From CANKHA01 sp035652315 (lineage in GTDB: Bacteria; Pseudomonadota; Alphaproteobacteria; Rhizobiales; Xanthobacteraceae): 64,000 nt of DNA. The stretch is from assembly GCA_035652315.1 (NCBI GenBank), contig DASREA010000065.1, positions 1-64,000 on the forward strand. Reading direction: 5' to 3'. This document shows positions 1 through 6,210 of this stretch, in pieces; the first letter of the stretch is position 1, and every line of letters begins with the position of its first letter. A model generated the notes under the pieces. The model saw nothing but the letters and a program-made list of their open reading frames with translations, was not told the DNA's origin and did no database searches. The translations under genes were made by a program, and so were the position numbers.

Positions 1-672
1 CTCAAGGAATGCGGCGAGGCGCCGTTCTACACGCTCGGCCCGCTCACCACCGACATCGCGCCGGGCTACGACCACATCACGAGCGGCATCGGCGCCGCCA
101 TGATCGGCTGGTTCGGCTGCGCCATGCTCTGCTACGTGACGCCGAAGGAGCACCTCGGCCTGCCCGACCGCGACGACGTGAAGACCGGCGTCATCGCCTA
201 CAAGATCGCGGCGCATGCCGCCGACCTCGCCAAGGGCCACCCGGCGGCGCAACTGCGCGACGACGCGCTCTCCCGCGCGCGCTTCGACTTCCGCTGGGAG
301 GATCAGTTCAACCTCGGCCTCGATCCCGACACCGCGCGCGCATTCCACGACGAGACGCTGCCGAAGGAGGCGCACAAGGTGGCGCATTTCTGCTCCATGT
401 GCGGCCCGAAATTCTGCTCGATGAAGATCACGCAGGATGTGAGGGATTATGCGGCGGGGCTGGACGACAACGAGAAGGCGGCGCTGGGATTGAGCGCGGC
501 GCCGGCCGCGGGCGCTTTCCCTCCCCCGCTTGCGGGGGAGGGTCAGGGAGGGGGACTGTCGAAGGATGAAGCCGAGGCGGGCATGAAACAGATGAGCGAA
601 AAATTCAAAGCGCTCGGCGAGCAGATTTATGTGGATGCGGAGAAGGTGAAGGAGAGTAATAGGGGATTGTAA
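1..672 (+). CDS. thiC: Phosphomethylpyrimidine synthase ThiC, 3' part
   Basis: Radical-SAM enzyme that makes the pyrimidine (HMP-P) half of thiamine from aminoimidazole ribotide. The reading frame is open from base 1, so the N-terminal part lies outside the window. The residues seen match the ThiC C-terminal half, including GPLTTDIAPGYDHITSGIGA and the cluster motif CSMCGPKFC (CX2CX4C, codons at 391-417) that holds the [4Fe-4S] cluster. Oddity: after the conserved core, the C-terminal tail is interrupted in frame by a palindromic repeat (519-554, coding a Pro/Gly-rich stretch) before the usual GMxxMSxKF tail resumes. The repeat is a multiple of three within the frame and leaves the catalytic part intact, so the enzyme is probably functional. 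Confidence 0.95.
   Translation, partial: LKECGEAPFYTLGPLTTDIAPGYDHITSGIGAAMIGWFGCAMLCYVTPKEHLGLPDRDDVKTGVIAYKIAAHAADLAKGHPAAQLRDDALSRARFDFRWEDQFNLGLDPDTARAFHDETLPKEAHKVAHFCSMCGPKFCSMKITQDVRDYAAGLDDNEKAALGLSAAPAAGAFPPPLAGEGQGGGLSKDEAEAGMKQMSEKFKALGEQIYVDAEKVKESNRGL
519..554. repeat. Palindromic GC-rich repeat inserted inside thiC
   Basis: Two perfectly complementary 11-bp arms (CCCTCCCCCGC at 519-529 and GCGGGGGAGGG at 532-542) separated by TT, followed by a TCAGGGAGGGGG tail. This resembles the short palindromes scattered through Rhizobiales genomes. It is read through in frame and adds the residues PPPLAGEGQGGG to ThiC. Confidence 0.75.
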
Positions 673-696
673 TTACCCTGTACGCGGACCACTCAC

Positions 697-1374
697 ATGC
701 GACCAACAGCTGACGCCGGAAGTGACTACGAACGCATTGCGGCTGACTTAATTACGAGAGCTTATGATCACCATAAAAATTATGCGCGGTTCGAAGAAAC
801 GCAGCGCTCGTGGTTTTTGGGGGCCTATTTCACCTTCACCGGCTTAATGATCACCGGAATATTGGCGACTTTCTTTGATAATGGCAGGTGGATCAGCGGG
901 TCAGAATTGTTTGTCACATTGCTTCTGGTATTAAACCTCGCCATTGGAGTCTGCATCGCCTTTGCCATTGTAAAAGTGAACGGGGAGTTCAAGCGGCACA
1001 ATGATCGCGCTGAGGCTATTTTACAATATCTTGCCGACCAGATGGACGACGAGAAATTACGCGATCTTTTGACTATCGCGAAATTACATACAGCAACTCA
1101 TGATCGTGGTATGAATAAACTTACAGCGTTCCTCAGCGTTGCCTCTATGCATAACTATATTATGTCCTCCCTCATCGCGCTCGATGTAGCTATCATTTTC
1201 TATCTACAAGTTCGTAATATTTTAGCGCTGGAAGTTATTTCGGTTTGGCTTGTGGTGTTCTTCGCCGCTTCCTGGCTGCAAAAGTGGTACTACCGATACG
1301 TTGAGCAGCAGACTTCTCCTGTCCCGATGGCAGAAGCCGCGAGTTCAGCCCGAAAGGTAGCTCGTAGCCCGTAG
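697..1374 (+). CDS. Hypothetical membrane protein, 225 aa
   Basis: I do not recognise this family. Hydrophobic stretches at about residues 42-60, 70-95, 150-172 and 178-196 suggest a four-helix membrane protein with a soluble loop at about 96-148 that looks helical and charged. The gene is visibly AT-richer in its codons than thiC upstream, which suggests acquisition by transfer. Its stop codon (TAG, 1372-1374) is supplied by the first copy of a palindromic repeat (1370-1438), so the natural C-terminus may have been altered by the repeat. No operon partner is evident. Confidence 0.6.
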   Translation: MRPTADAGSDYERIAADLITRAYDHHKNYARFEETQRSWFLGAYFTFTGLMITGILATFFDNGRWISGSELFVTLLLVLNLAIGVCIAFAIVKVNGEFKRHNDRAEAILQYLADQMDDEKLRDLLTIAKLHTATHDRGMNKLTAFLSVASMHNYIMSSLIALDVAIIFYLQVRNILALEVISVWLVVFFAASWLQKWYYRYVEQQTSPVPMAEAASSARKVARSP

Positions 1375-1438
1375 GGCGGTTTAGCGAAACGTAATCCGCC
1401 ATCTTGTTGGCGCCGTACGCTTCGCTATTGCGCCCTAC
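1370..1438. repeat. Dispersed palindromic repeat, copy 1
   Basis: Starts CGTAGGGCGG, contains GCGAAACGTAATCCGCC and ends GCGCCCTAC. The same opening, middle and closing motifs recur at 1689-1780 and 2111-2227. This is the type of intergenic palindrome widespread in Bradyrhizobium relatives. It provides the stop codon of the gene at 697-1374. Confidence 0.75.
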
Positions 1439-1477
1439 TGCATTACGCTCTACCGCGCTACTCGCTAGGAGATCGCT

Positions 1478-1684
1478 ATGACAAACTATCTCCCTGTCGC
1501 AGCAATCATGGTCAGCGCAATCGCCGCAATCCTCGGTGTGCGCGCTGCCGCCGTCCAGGTGCGTGACAACCAAGACCTGTTTATATCCGATCTTCAGCGG
1601 CAGGGTCGGTGGGCAAGTTACGCTGCGATTGCAGCCGCCATTGCCACCGCCCTTCAGGCTGTACAGCAATTCATTGCGCATTGA
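1478..1684 (+). CDS. Small hydrophobic protein, 68 aa
   Basis: Short protein with an N-terminal hydrophobic segment (about residues 5-22) and an Ala-rich second hydrophobic stretch (about 46-62), so probably a small membrane protein. The start is supported by an AGGAG ribosome site in CTAGGAGATCGCT just ahead of the ATG. It lies between two copies of the palindromic repeat (1370-1438 and 1689-1780), isolated from other genes. Function unknown. Confidence 0.55.
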   Translation: MTNYLPVAAIMVSAIAAILGVRAAAVQVRDNQDLFISDLQRQGRWASYAAIAAAIATALQAVQQFIAH

Positions 1685-1688
1685 GCTC

Positions 1689-1780
1689 GTAGGGCGGATT
1701 AACAAAGCGCAATCCGCCGTTCTTGCTCCGACAATCCGCTTTGGGGAGCGGCGCAATACGCTTCGCTATTGCGCCCTACG
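1689..1780. repeat. Dispersed palindromic repeat, copy 2
   Basis: Opens CGTAGGGCGGATTA, has AAGCGCAATCCGCC in the middle and closes ATTGCGCCCTACG. Same family as 1370-1438 and 2111-2227. Confidence 0.75.
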
Positions 1781-1863
1781 GGCTCGGGCCTGGACAGGCC
1801 AAAGCCCCATGCCTACTCTCAATGGCCGGTCGCCCGATGCCGACGGGCACCAAGGGGCAACCA

Positions 1864-2094
1864 ATGACAAAGTTTTTCTTTTTCTCCACATTCGCTCTCG
1901 CAATTTCAATCGCATCGTCAGCCAACGCTCAGACTTCTTGTAGCGAAGCGTATCAGGCCTGCACGACGCCGCGCGGCGGCAGCGCGTGCGATGCAAGCTG
2001 CACCGCCTACTGCAAATCGCAGCGGCAAAGCTGCCTGCGCACTGGATCGTTCTCGACCAGGAATCACGCTTGGACGGGACTCAAGAAGTCATAG
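1864..2094 (+). CDS. Small secreted cysteine-rich protein, 76 aa
   Basis: The ATG at 1864 follows an AAGGGGC ribosome site and begins a clear Sec signal peptide (MTKFFFFSTFALAISIASSANAQ, cleavage expected after ANA). The mature part of about 53 residues carries several spaced cysteines (CSEAYQAC, SACDASCTAYC, QRQSC), which suggests a disulfide-stabilised periplasmic or secreted peptide. A longer frame to 1723 exists but lacks a ribosome site and runs through a repeat. The gene sits between repeat copies 2 and 3. Function unknown. Confidence 0.6.
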   Translation: MTKFFFFSTFALAISIASSANAQTSCSEAYQACTTPRGGSACDASCTAYCKSQRQSCLRTGSFSTRNHAWTGLKKS

Positions 2095-2110
2095 AACCTT
2101 AGACACCGCC

Positions 2111-2227
2111 CGTAGGGCGGATGAGCCCTCGGGTCCGCGCTGCGCGCGGCCCGAGGGTAAACTCCGCGTAATCCGCCATTTGTCGCCGTCAACGCGGCGG
2201 GTTACGCCTTCGGCTAACCCGCCCTAC
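2111..2227. repeat. Dispersed palindromic repeat, copy 3 (expanded)
   Basis: Opens CGTAGGGCGGATGAG and closes CGGCTAACCCGCCCTAC. Internal dyads CCCTCGGG/CCCGAGGG and GCGGGTTACGCC/GGCTAACCCGC suggest a composite of two palindromes. Confidence 0.7.
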
Positions 2228-2250
2228 TCCGCTTCGCCCAAACTCTCCCC

Positions 2251-2730
2251 TCAATCCGGCACTACCCGCACTGGACGCCAACCCGTTCGCAATGTTGCCG
2301 CGAGCGCCTGCGCCTCTGCAAAGTCGTTGGCGGAGAGTTGGAAAGAGGGTTCATTGCCCAAGGGCTCGCGCACGATAGGGCGCGAGATACATTTGTCGCG
2401 GATGTGAATTTCCATAACTTCGCCGACCAGATCGTGCGTAAAATCGCGCAGTCGCTTTTGCAGTGTCGGCATCAGCCAAATCTCCACATGCGGAATGTCG
2501 AAGGTGATGGGCCGCCCGCGCTCGTCGGCGAATGTCTGCGTTGCGCAGGGTACGACTCGCATAAGGGCGCTCACCGGAACGTCGAGCCGCTTCCGCTCGA
2601 AAACGACCAACGACATTGCGATCCGCTCTTCCCGGATACGGGAAGGCCGGTCACTTTCGATGACACGGAATGTCGGTTTGCCCTCGCCCATGGCAGCGAA
2701 AACCCATCCCAGCAAGAATTCCACAAACAC
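2251..2730 (-). CDS. Exported SecD first-head-domain-like protein
   Basis: A 159-residue protein whose C-terminal 55 residues resemble the head subdomain of the SecD P1 periplasmic region (IRDKCISRPIVREPLGNEPSF, then an FAEAQALAATLRTG segment, like the SecD pattern that ends in LA..L+tG). There are no multiple membrane spans, so this is not a full SecD. The N-terminus (MFVEFLLGWVFAAMGEG) is hydrophobic but a poor signal peptide, and the true start may be internal. Stand-alone head-domain proteins of this kind occur in rhizobia with no known role. It ends close to the YciI remnant on the same strand. Confidence 0.55.
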   Translation of the reverse strand: MFVEFLLGWVFAAMGEGKPTFRVIESDRPSRIREERIAMSLVVFERKRLDVPVSALMRVVPCATQTFADERGRPITFDIPHVEIWLMPTLQKRLRDFTHDLVGEVMEIHIRDKCISRPIVREPLGNEPSFQLSANDFAEAQALAATLRTGWRPVRVVPD

Positions 2731-2740
2731 CGGACGTAAT

Positions 2741-2929
2741 TCACCCCACCAAAAACTTCAGCCTCTCATCCGCCCGCGCCGGAGTGATTTCCAGAATCTC
2801 CGCCGTCACCACCTTCTCGACCGCGAACGGATCGGCATTCACGCGGGCTTGCAGGTCCGCCAGCGACGTGTTGTGCGCCAGGATCGCGCCGCCCAAATTC
2901 GGCTGAAGACTGCCGGCAAGCGAGAACAT
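2741..2929 (-). pseudogene. YciI-like domain remnant
   Basis: The 62 codons match only the C-terminal part of a YciI/YCII-type ferredoxin-like domain: GGAILAH, then a DLQARVNADPF block and VVTAEILEITPAR, the typical GGvilA....DPF pattern. The expected N-terminal half (the ...HRaFLdeG strand and helix) is absent. The frame is closed by TGA eight codons upstream of the first Met, immediately before an FDEG that fits the family motif. I read this as a decayed or truncated gene. No ribosome site is visible. Confidence 0.5.
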
Positions 2930-3026
2930 GCCCTCGTCAAAGCCGCAGCTTCACGGCCTGCTTCGGATTCGGCGGCCGTCGGAATGAGCGGCTGGAAGAA
3001 ATCCAGCGCCGCCATCCATTGCCCCG

Positions 3027-3413
3027 TTACAGATACCGCGCATCGTCTCCTTCAAGCAGATCGCGGATGTTGTTCGGCACGGGAAAGCCGTAGCCCTGGC
3101 CCGGCGCTTCGAAAAATAGCTGTCCTGCTTTGTGATAATCGCTCGTATAAAGCTCGCTGCCGATCATCTGATAGGCAACAAAAATTGCTTGAACTGAGTC
3201 GGTGCCCCAAGCGGCCATTTCGTGCTTTCCATCCGGCCAATCGATTTCGTACTTGCACGACCAGGCGCCACTCTTGTCCCTCTCGGGCGAAAAGATACGA
3301 ATCGCTACGTTTGAGTCTCCGCTCGCGCTGCGGAATGTCAGGACCCGGCTGCCTATCATTGTCACCGTAGGTCTCCAAATATCAGTTTGGGGATCGGCAA
3401 TCCAGCCAGCCAA
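3027..3413 (-). CDS. Hypothetical protein, possible immunity partner
   Basis: A 128-residue soluble protein with a C-terminal pattern (DSVQAIFVAYQMIGSELY, then GQGYGFPVPNNI) that resembles small DUF6968-like proteins of rhizobia. The assignment is from memory of the pattern and is weak. Its start overlaps the end of the upstream gene (3362-3826) by about 50 bases in another frame, which suggests co-translation. Small conserved proteins directly behind toxin-like proteins are often immunity factors, but nothing in this sequence proves that. Confidence 0.5.
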   Translation of the reverse strand: MAGWIADPQTDIWRPTVTMIGSRVLTFRSASGDSNVAIRIFSPERDKSGAWSCKYEIDWPDGKHEMAAWGTDSVQAIFVAYQMIGSELYTSDYHKAGQLFFEAPGQGYGFPVPNNIRDLLEGDDARYL

Positions 3414-3826
3414 TTAGCATAGCGCAACGTTGCCTGTTCATGGCAGGAAGCCGAACCGAGCGAGTTGCAAATGAATGTATCTTGGCGGTATTGAAACTCG
3501 CATTCGGCTTCCAAAGCAGGGGATCTTCTTCGAGCAGCAAGCCGAGTAAATGGGCGTACAATTCCTTCGTTCGTAGCTGAGCTCGGAATGCTATCTGTAT
3601 CTCTTGTCTGATTACCTGTTCCGCCGCTCGTCCATTGCCCGCCTTCGGGGCTGCCCGCCGGTACGCGCGGCTGGTTGGAATCGAATTTCCGCGCGTAAAG
3701 TTCGCGCTTCACCGTCTCCCATTCGCGCCTTAACGCCGCATGTGCGGCGCGTAAGGACGAAAGATCGGGAGGAACAGAGATTTTCGACTTTAAGCGGATC
3801 ATGAGTGGCATCCAGGTGTTGTGCAT
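3362..3826 (-). CDS. Protein with RVPAGSPEGGQWT motif, toxin-like
   Basis: A 154-residue protein with a basic helical N-terminus, then the motif QPRVPAGSPEGGQWTSGG (about residues 52-69), seen in many phage-related and toxin-like rhizobial proteins as a linker before a variable C-terminal domain. The C-terminal part has four cysteines (ECEF, FICNS, SCHEQ) and no recognised catalytic motif. The start at 3826 lies in the 8-bp target duplication of the adjacent insertion sequence. MIRLKSK at 3802 is an alternative start. The insertion sits exactly at the 5' end and has probably separated the gene from its promoter. Confidence 0.5.
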   Translation of the reverse strand: MHNTWMPLMIRLKSKISVPPDLSSLRAAHAALRREWETVKRELYARKFDSNQPRVPAGSPEGGQWTSGGTGNQTRDTDSIPSSATNEGIVRPFTRLAARRRSPALEAECEFQYRQDTFICNSLGSASCHEQATLRYANWLAGLPIPKLIFGDLR

Positions 3827-3831
3827 TTATT
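3824..3831. repeat. Target-site duplication of element A, left copy
   Basis: CATTTATT, identical to 6097-6104 on the other side of the element. Confidence 0.85.
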
Positions 3832-3854
3832 CGCATTTATATACTTGACAAAAG
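3832..3854 (+). repeat. Left terminal inverted repeat of element A
   Basis: 23 bp, exactly complementary to 6074-6096. It contains an inward-facing TTGACA (3845-3850). Confidence 0.88.
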
Positions 3855-3869
3855 CGCGGATAAATTTCT

Positions 3870-4064
3870 ATGATTCCGGGACGGGGCAGCGCGGCATTGG
3901 TGTCCCCTGAAATGGTGGATGCTGGGCTGAAGGTTTTTGAGGAAATGGAACAGAGCGATTGGCCGCTGGTGCCAGCCAGACAACGGGCGCTTCTGGCCGC
4001 TATTTTCGCAGCAATGTCACTTCTGGAAAGTCCTCGGAACTCGGAATCATCCCGAAGAACGTGA
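3870..4064 (+). CDS. Passenger protein, 64 aa, unknown
   Basis: Short helical protein starting 16 bases inside the left end of element A. Its pattern (EMVDAGLKVFEE, then ARQRALLAAIFAAMSLLE) resembles small rhizobial proteins that end in a conserved ...iF.AM helix, but I cannot name a family. No strong ribosome site precedes the ATG. The 3' end overlaps the opposing gene at 4000-4527 by 65 bases, so its tail may be a product of rearrangement. Confidence 0.4.
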   Translation: MIPGRGSAALVSPEMVDAGLKVFEEMEQSDWPLVPARQRALLAAIFAAMSLLESPRNSESSRRT

Positions 4065-4527
4065 CGAATATTTCCTTAGCGAGATTGGCCGCTTCATTTG
4101 CCTTGTCTTGAGTGACAGTGCTCGTGAGTTTGATTTCTTGCCCATTATTCTTAGTTGGATCAGTGCGGCCGGCATAAACCCAAAGTGACCCGTCAGCATG
4201 TTGCACATAAATACCGTGCATCAGGTTATTTCTGAATCCGTTGATTTGTTTGGCTTTCGAAAAGATCGTGATGCATTTTTCTTTTCCCGGCAACTTACTG
4301 CTTGGCAGGTAGCGTTCGACGGCTGCCATCTTATGAACAAATGATTGAATGCCCCCAAGAAGCTGAATGGTTGATCCGGTGTCTTTGTCTAAAACTCTGG
4401 CATAGAGTTCCCAGAGGGCCAGTTCTAATGAAGCGAAGCAAGCAACGAAGCGGCCAATCTGGCCTGCTGCTTCTGGGTGGCCGCCGATTCGGATTAGAAT
4501 GTGTGCATCATCTGGAATTGCAGTCAT
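4000..4527 (-). CDS. Passenger protein with HEPN-like RNxxxH motif
   Basis: 175 residues from the Met at 4527 (longer frames to 4635 run through the 5' part of another gene). A mostly helical protein: helix around GQIGRFVACFASLELALWEL, a linker, then the motif RNNLMHG (R-x4-H), the pattern used by HEPN-type and similar helical-bundle proteins, and a beta-rich C-terminus. HEPN proteins are often RNases or RNA binders in defence and toxin systems. The match here is limited to the motif and helical layout, so function is inference. Its start codon overlaps that of the divergent 47-aa gene by two bases. Confidence 0.5.
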   Translation of the reverse strand: MTAIPDDAHILIRIGGHPEAAGQIGRFVACFASLELALWELYARVLDKDTGSTIQLLGGIQSFVHKMAAVERYLPSSKLPGKEKCITIFSKAKQINGFRNNLMHGIYVQHADGSLWVYAGRTDPTKNNGQEIKLTSTVTQDKANEAANLAKEIFVTFFGMIPSSEDFPEVTLLRK

Positions 4528-4669
4528 GGCCAAGTCTCGCGATGATTTTGAAGCCACTAAGCGCCTCATGCGCGCCCTCGTGCGCATGCCGCCCAAGCCG
4601 CACGAGGAAATGAAGATTAGAAGAACCAACGGCAAAAAGAAAAAGAAAGCCCCGCCGAAGCGGGGTTAG
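4526..4669 (+). CDS. Passenger micro-protein, basic, 47 aa
   Basis: Begins ATGGCCAAGTCTCGC at 4526. The product starts MAKSRDDFEATKRLMRALV, has the motif PPKPHEEMK (residues 22-30) and ends in a Lys/Arg-rich tail. Small proteins with a ...PPKPHxxMK... core recur in rhizobial mobile DNA, so this is probably a real gene despite its size. A perfect C4GC-CGAA-GCG4 hairpin overlaps its 3' end. It diverges from the HEPN-like gene with overlapping start codons. Confidence 0.5.
   Translation: MAKSRDDFEATKRLMRALVRMPPKPHEEMKIRRTNGKKKKKAPPKRG
4650..4665. terminator. Hairpin between two convergent passenger genes
   Basis: CCCCGC-CGAA-GCGGGG, a perfect 6-bp stem with a CGAA tetraloop. It covers the 3' end of the 47-aa gene and lies just beyond the stop of the opposing DUF2188 gene. 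It has no long T-tract, so termination is plausible rather than shown. Confidence 0.4.
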
Positions 4670-4672
4670 GTC

Positions 4673-4909
4673 TTATCCGGGCGGCGGGTACGGGTCGCGC
4701 CCATATGTCCACTCTGTCCTGAATTGATGGTTATTCGTGCTTTGCACGAACACCTGCGCATCAATGCCCTTTTTGCCTGACGCGTGCGCGGCGTCTACAG
4801 CAGCGCGGATTGCGGCCTTTTGGGTCGCGTAGGGGCCATAGTGCTTTTCTTCAAACTTTATTTTCCATTCTCCAGCATGTTGAACAACGAAGTACTGGGC
4901 GCGGGCCAT
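4673..4909 (-). CDS. DUF2188-like passenger protein, 78 aa
   Basis: Small protein with the DUF2188 layout: N-terminal strand YFVVQHAGEWKIKFEEKHYG, then TQKAAIRAAVDAAHASGKKG (a helix with the family's eAi.aA..aA pattern), then AQVFVQS. Role unknown in the family. The start is secured by an excellent AAAGGAGG ribosome site 5-6 bases upstream. A second DUF2188 protein is encoded at 9678-9923 outside the insertion sequence. Confidence 0.65.
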   Translation of the reverse strand: MARAQYFVVQHAGEWKIKFEEKHYGPYATQKAAIRAAVDAAHASGKKGIDAQVFVQSTNNHQFRTEWTYGRDPYPPPG

Positions 4910-4947
4910 TGCTTTCCTCCTTTGCCTCGCGAATCAGTGGGGAGCCC

Positions 4948-5118
4948 ATGATCATAACCTATCCGCCAGAGCTATTGCCGCGCGCCGACGATGAGGGCGC
5001 CGATGTGTTTGTTTGTGGGGATAATGGGGAATGCGAGTTAGTCGCGTCCTTTCCGCCCACGCCAAGCGATGAAACGCCTAGCCATTGCTCTAACAAACTT
5101 GGGATCAAGCTTGGTTAG
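4948..5118 (+). CDS. Passenger protein, 56 aa, acidic
   Basis: The ATG at 4948 follows GTGGGGAG. The product (MIITYPPELLPRADDEGADV..., ending HCSNKLGIKLG) is short, acidic, has two cysteines in the second half and matches no family I know. A longer upstream frame overlaps the DUF2188 gene antisense and is less likely. It ends 12 bases before the transposase stop, convergent with it. Confidence 0.4.
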   Translation: MIITYPPELLPRADDEGADVFVCGDNGECELVASFPPTPSDETPSHCSNKLGIKLG

Positions 5119-5130
5119 TCGGCCGGTACG

Positions 5131-6048
5131 TCAGGCGCTTACCCTCGATACCCTTTTAAGAGCAATTGCCGTCCGTTCCCCATCGGAAACTCCGAGGCCG
5201 GAGCGATTGTTATAGCGGAACGCAAACTCGGCTAAGTAGCGGTGCAAGTGTTGCTCGCTGCAAAACACGTAGCTGCCTTTGATGCCGCGCTTGAACACGC
5301 CGAAGAAGTTTTCAACGTTGTTCGTGGTCTGACCGTCTTTGCCAACGTAGTAGCCGCGCTGGTTCCAGCCGTGTTCGACCGTCTTGTGAGCGGCGAACTC
5401 TTTGCCGACCAGCGTGTAAAGCTTGCTTTCGTCCGTATGCAGTTCTGACGTGCGATGCACGTTGGTCACGAGCAATTCGCGAACGCTATCCGCATTGGCC
5501 TTATCGACATGGAAGGCGCGCACGCGGCCCTTGGGTTCAACCAAGGCGACGATCTTGTTCTTATGGCGGTGGCCCTTGCGGTAGTGCTTCGCGCGCTTTG
5601 ACGTGTTGCCGTAATAGCTTTCGTCGGCCTGCACCTTCGAGCCGGGGCCGCCCATGGGGCCGGGATTGGCCTCGATCATGGCTTCGCGCAAGCGATGCAT
5701 CATGAACCAAGCGGTTTTGTAGGTAACGCCGATTGTCCTGTGGATTTCGTGCGCTGATACGCCGTTCTTGCCTGAATTGAGCATGTGCGCGGCCATCCAC
5801 CATTTAGTCAGGGGCACCTTGGAGCGTTCAAAGACGGTGCCCACGGTTACTGTGAACTGGCCCTTGCACTCGTGGCACCAATAGAGGCCAGGACGCCCGG
5901 ACTTGCCTTCCAGCTTGGCAATCTTGTCCTCGTGCGAGTTACCGCAATGAGGGCACACGGGGCCGTCAGGCCAGCGCACGGCCTCTAGGGCCTCACGGGC
6001 CTTGTCCTCGTTGTGAAAAATGGGGTTCTGAAAGGTTGCTTTTTTCAT
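5131..6048 (-). CDS. IS1595-family transposase of element A
   Basis: 305 residues from the Met at 6048 (MKKATFQNPIF). N-terminal zinc ribbon CPHCGN...WCHEC (about residues 33-65), a helix-turn-helix-like region (NGVSAHEIHRTIGVTYKTAWFM), then the DDE catalytic domain with D in QADESYYGN, D in HTDESKLY and a third acidic or Asn position in TTNNVENFFGVFKRG. This is the DDE_Tnp_IS1595 architecture at the usual length of about 300 residues. A longer frame would begin within the right inverted repeat and is less likely. The right terminal repeat lies 26 bases upstream of the start. No frameshift is seen, so it is likely active. Confidence 0.9.
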   Translation of the reverse strand: MKKATFQNPIFHNEDKAREALEAVRWPDGPVCPHCGNSHEDKIAKLEGKSGRPGLYWCHECKGQFTVTVGTVFERSKVPLTKWWMAAHMLNSGKNGVSAHEIHRTIGVTYKTAWFMMHRLREAMIEANPGPMGGPGSKVQADESYYGNTSKRAKHYRKGHRHKNKIVALVEPKGRVRAFHVDKANADSVRELLVTNVHRTSELHTDESKLYTLVGKEFAAHKTVEHGWNQRGYYVGKDGQTTNNVENFFGVFKRGIKGSYVFCSEQHLHRYLAEFAFRYNNRSGLGVSDGERTAIALKRVSRVSA

Positions 6049-6073
6049 GCCCCTAACATGGGCCATGTGGCTA

Positions 6074-6096
6074 CTTTTGTCAAGTATATAAATGCG
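6074..6096 (-). repeat. Right terminal inverted repeat of element A
   Basis: Perfect complement of 3832-3854. Together with the following target sequence it forms the 16-bp palindrome ATAAATGCGCATTTAT. Confidence 0.88.
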
Positions 6097-6104
6097 CATT
6101 TATT
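6097..6104. repeat. Target-site duplication of element A, right copy
   Basis: CATTTATT, same as 3824-3831. Confidence 0.85.
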
Positions 6105-6133
6105 CCTAGCAGTGCTGCTGCGGCGGCGTCAAG

Positions 6134-6141
6134 ATAATTTT
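6134..6141. repeat. Target-site duplication of element B, left copy
   Basis: ATAATTTT, repeated at 7989-7996. Confidence 0.85.
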
Positions 6142-6164
6142 GGCGATTATCCCGCACTTGACTT
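6142..6164 (+). repeat. Left terminal inverted repeat of element B
   Basis: 23 bp, complementary to 7966-7988 at 22 positions. It contains the -35 hexamer TTGACT used by the transposase promoter. Confidence 0.85.
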
Positions 6165-6186
6165 TTCAGATCGGGCACGCTATATT
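6158..6186 (+). promoter_or_regulatory. Promoter of element B transposase
   Basis: TTGACT (6158-6163), 17-bp spacer, TATATT (6181-6186): a near-consensus sigma-70-type promoter. The -35 box lies inside the terminal inverted repeat, so transposase binding to the end could repress its own transcription (inference). Confidence 0.65.
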
Positions 6187-6210
6187 CCTTCCATGATGAG
6201 GGAGGCCGAT

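Larger units (their letters stand above)
3832..6096. mobile_element. IS1595-family element A with passenger genes
   Basis: A complete 2265-bp insertion sequence. The left end (3832-3854) and right end (6074-6096) are perfect 23-bp inverted repeats, starting CGCATTTATATACTTGACAA at the left. The element is flanked on both sides by the direct repeat CATTTATT (3824-3831 and 6097-6104), an 8-bp target duplication as expected for IS1595 elements. It carries one transposase near the right end (5131-6048) and five small genes unrelated to transposition (3870-4064, 4000-4527, 4526-4669, 4673-4909, 4948-5118). Passenger genes are a known feature of some IS1595 subgroups. Both ends and the duplication are intact, so the insertion looks recent. 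Confidence 0.88.

Noticed and set aside
3845..3867. Promoter from the left end of element A into the 64-aa passenger
   Set aside because: TTGACA is present but no -10 box lies 16-18 bases downstream; the AT-rich bases at 3861 are only 10 away.
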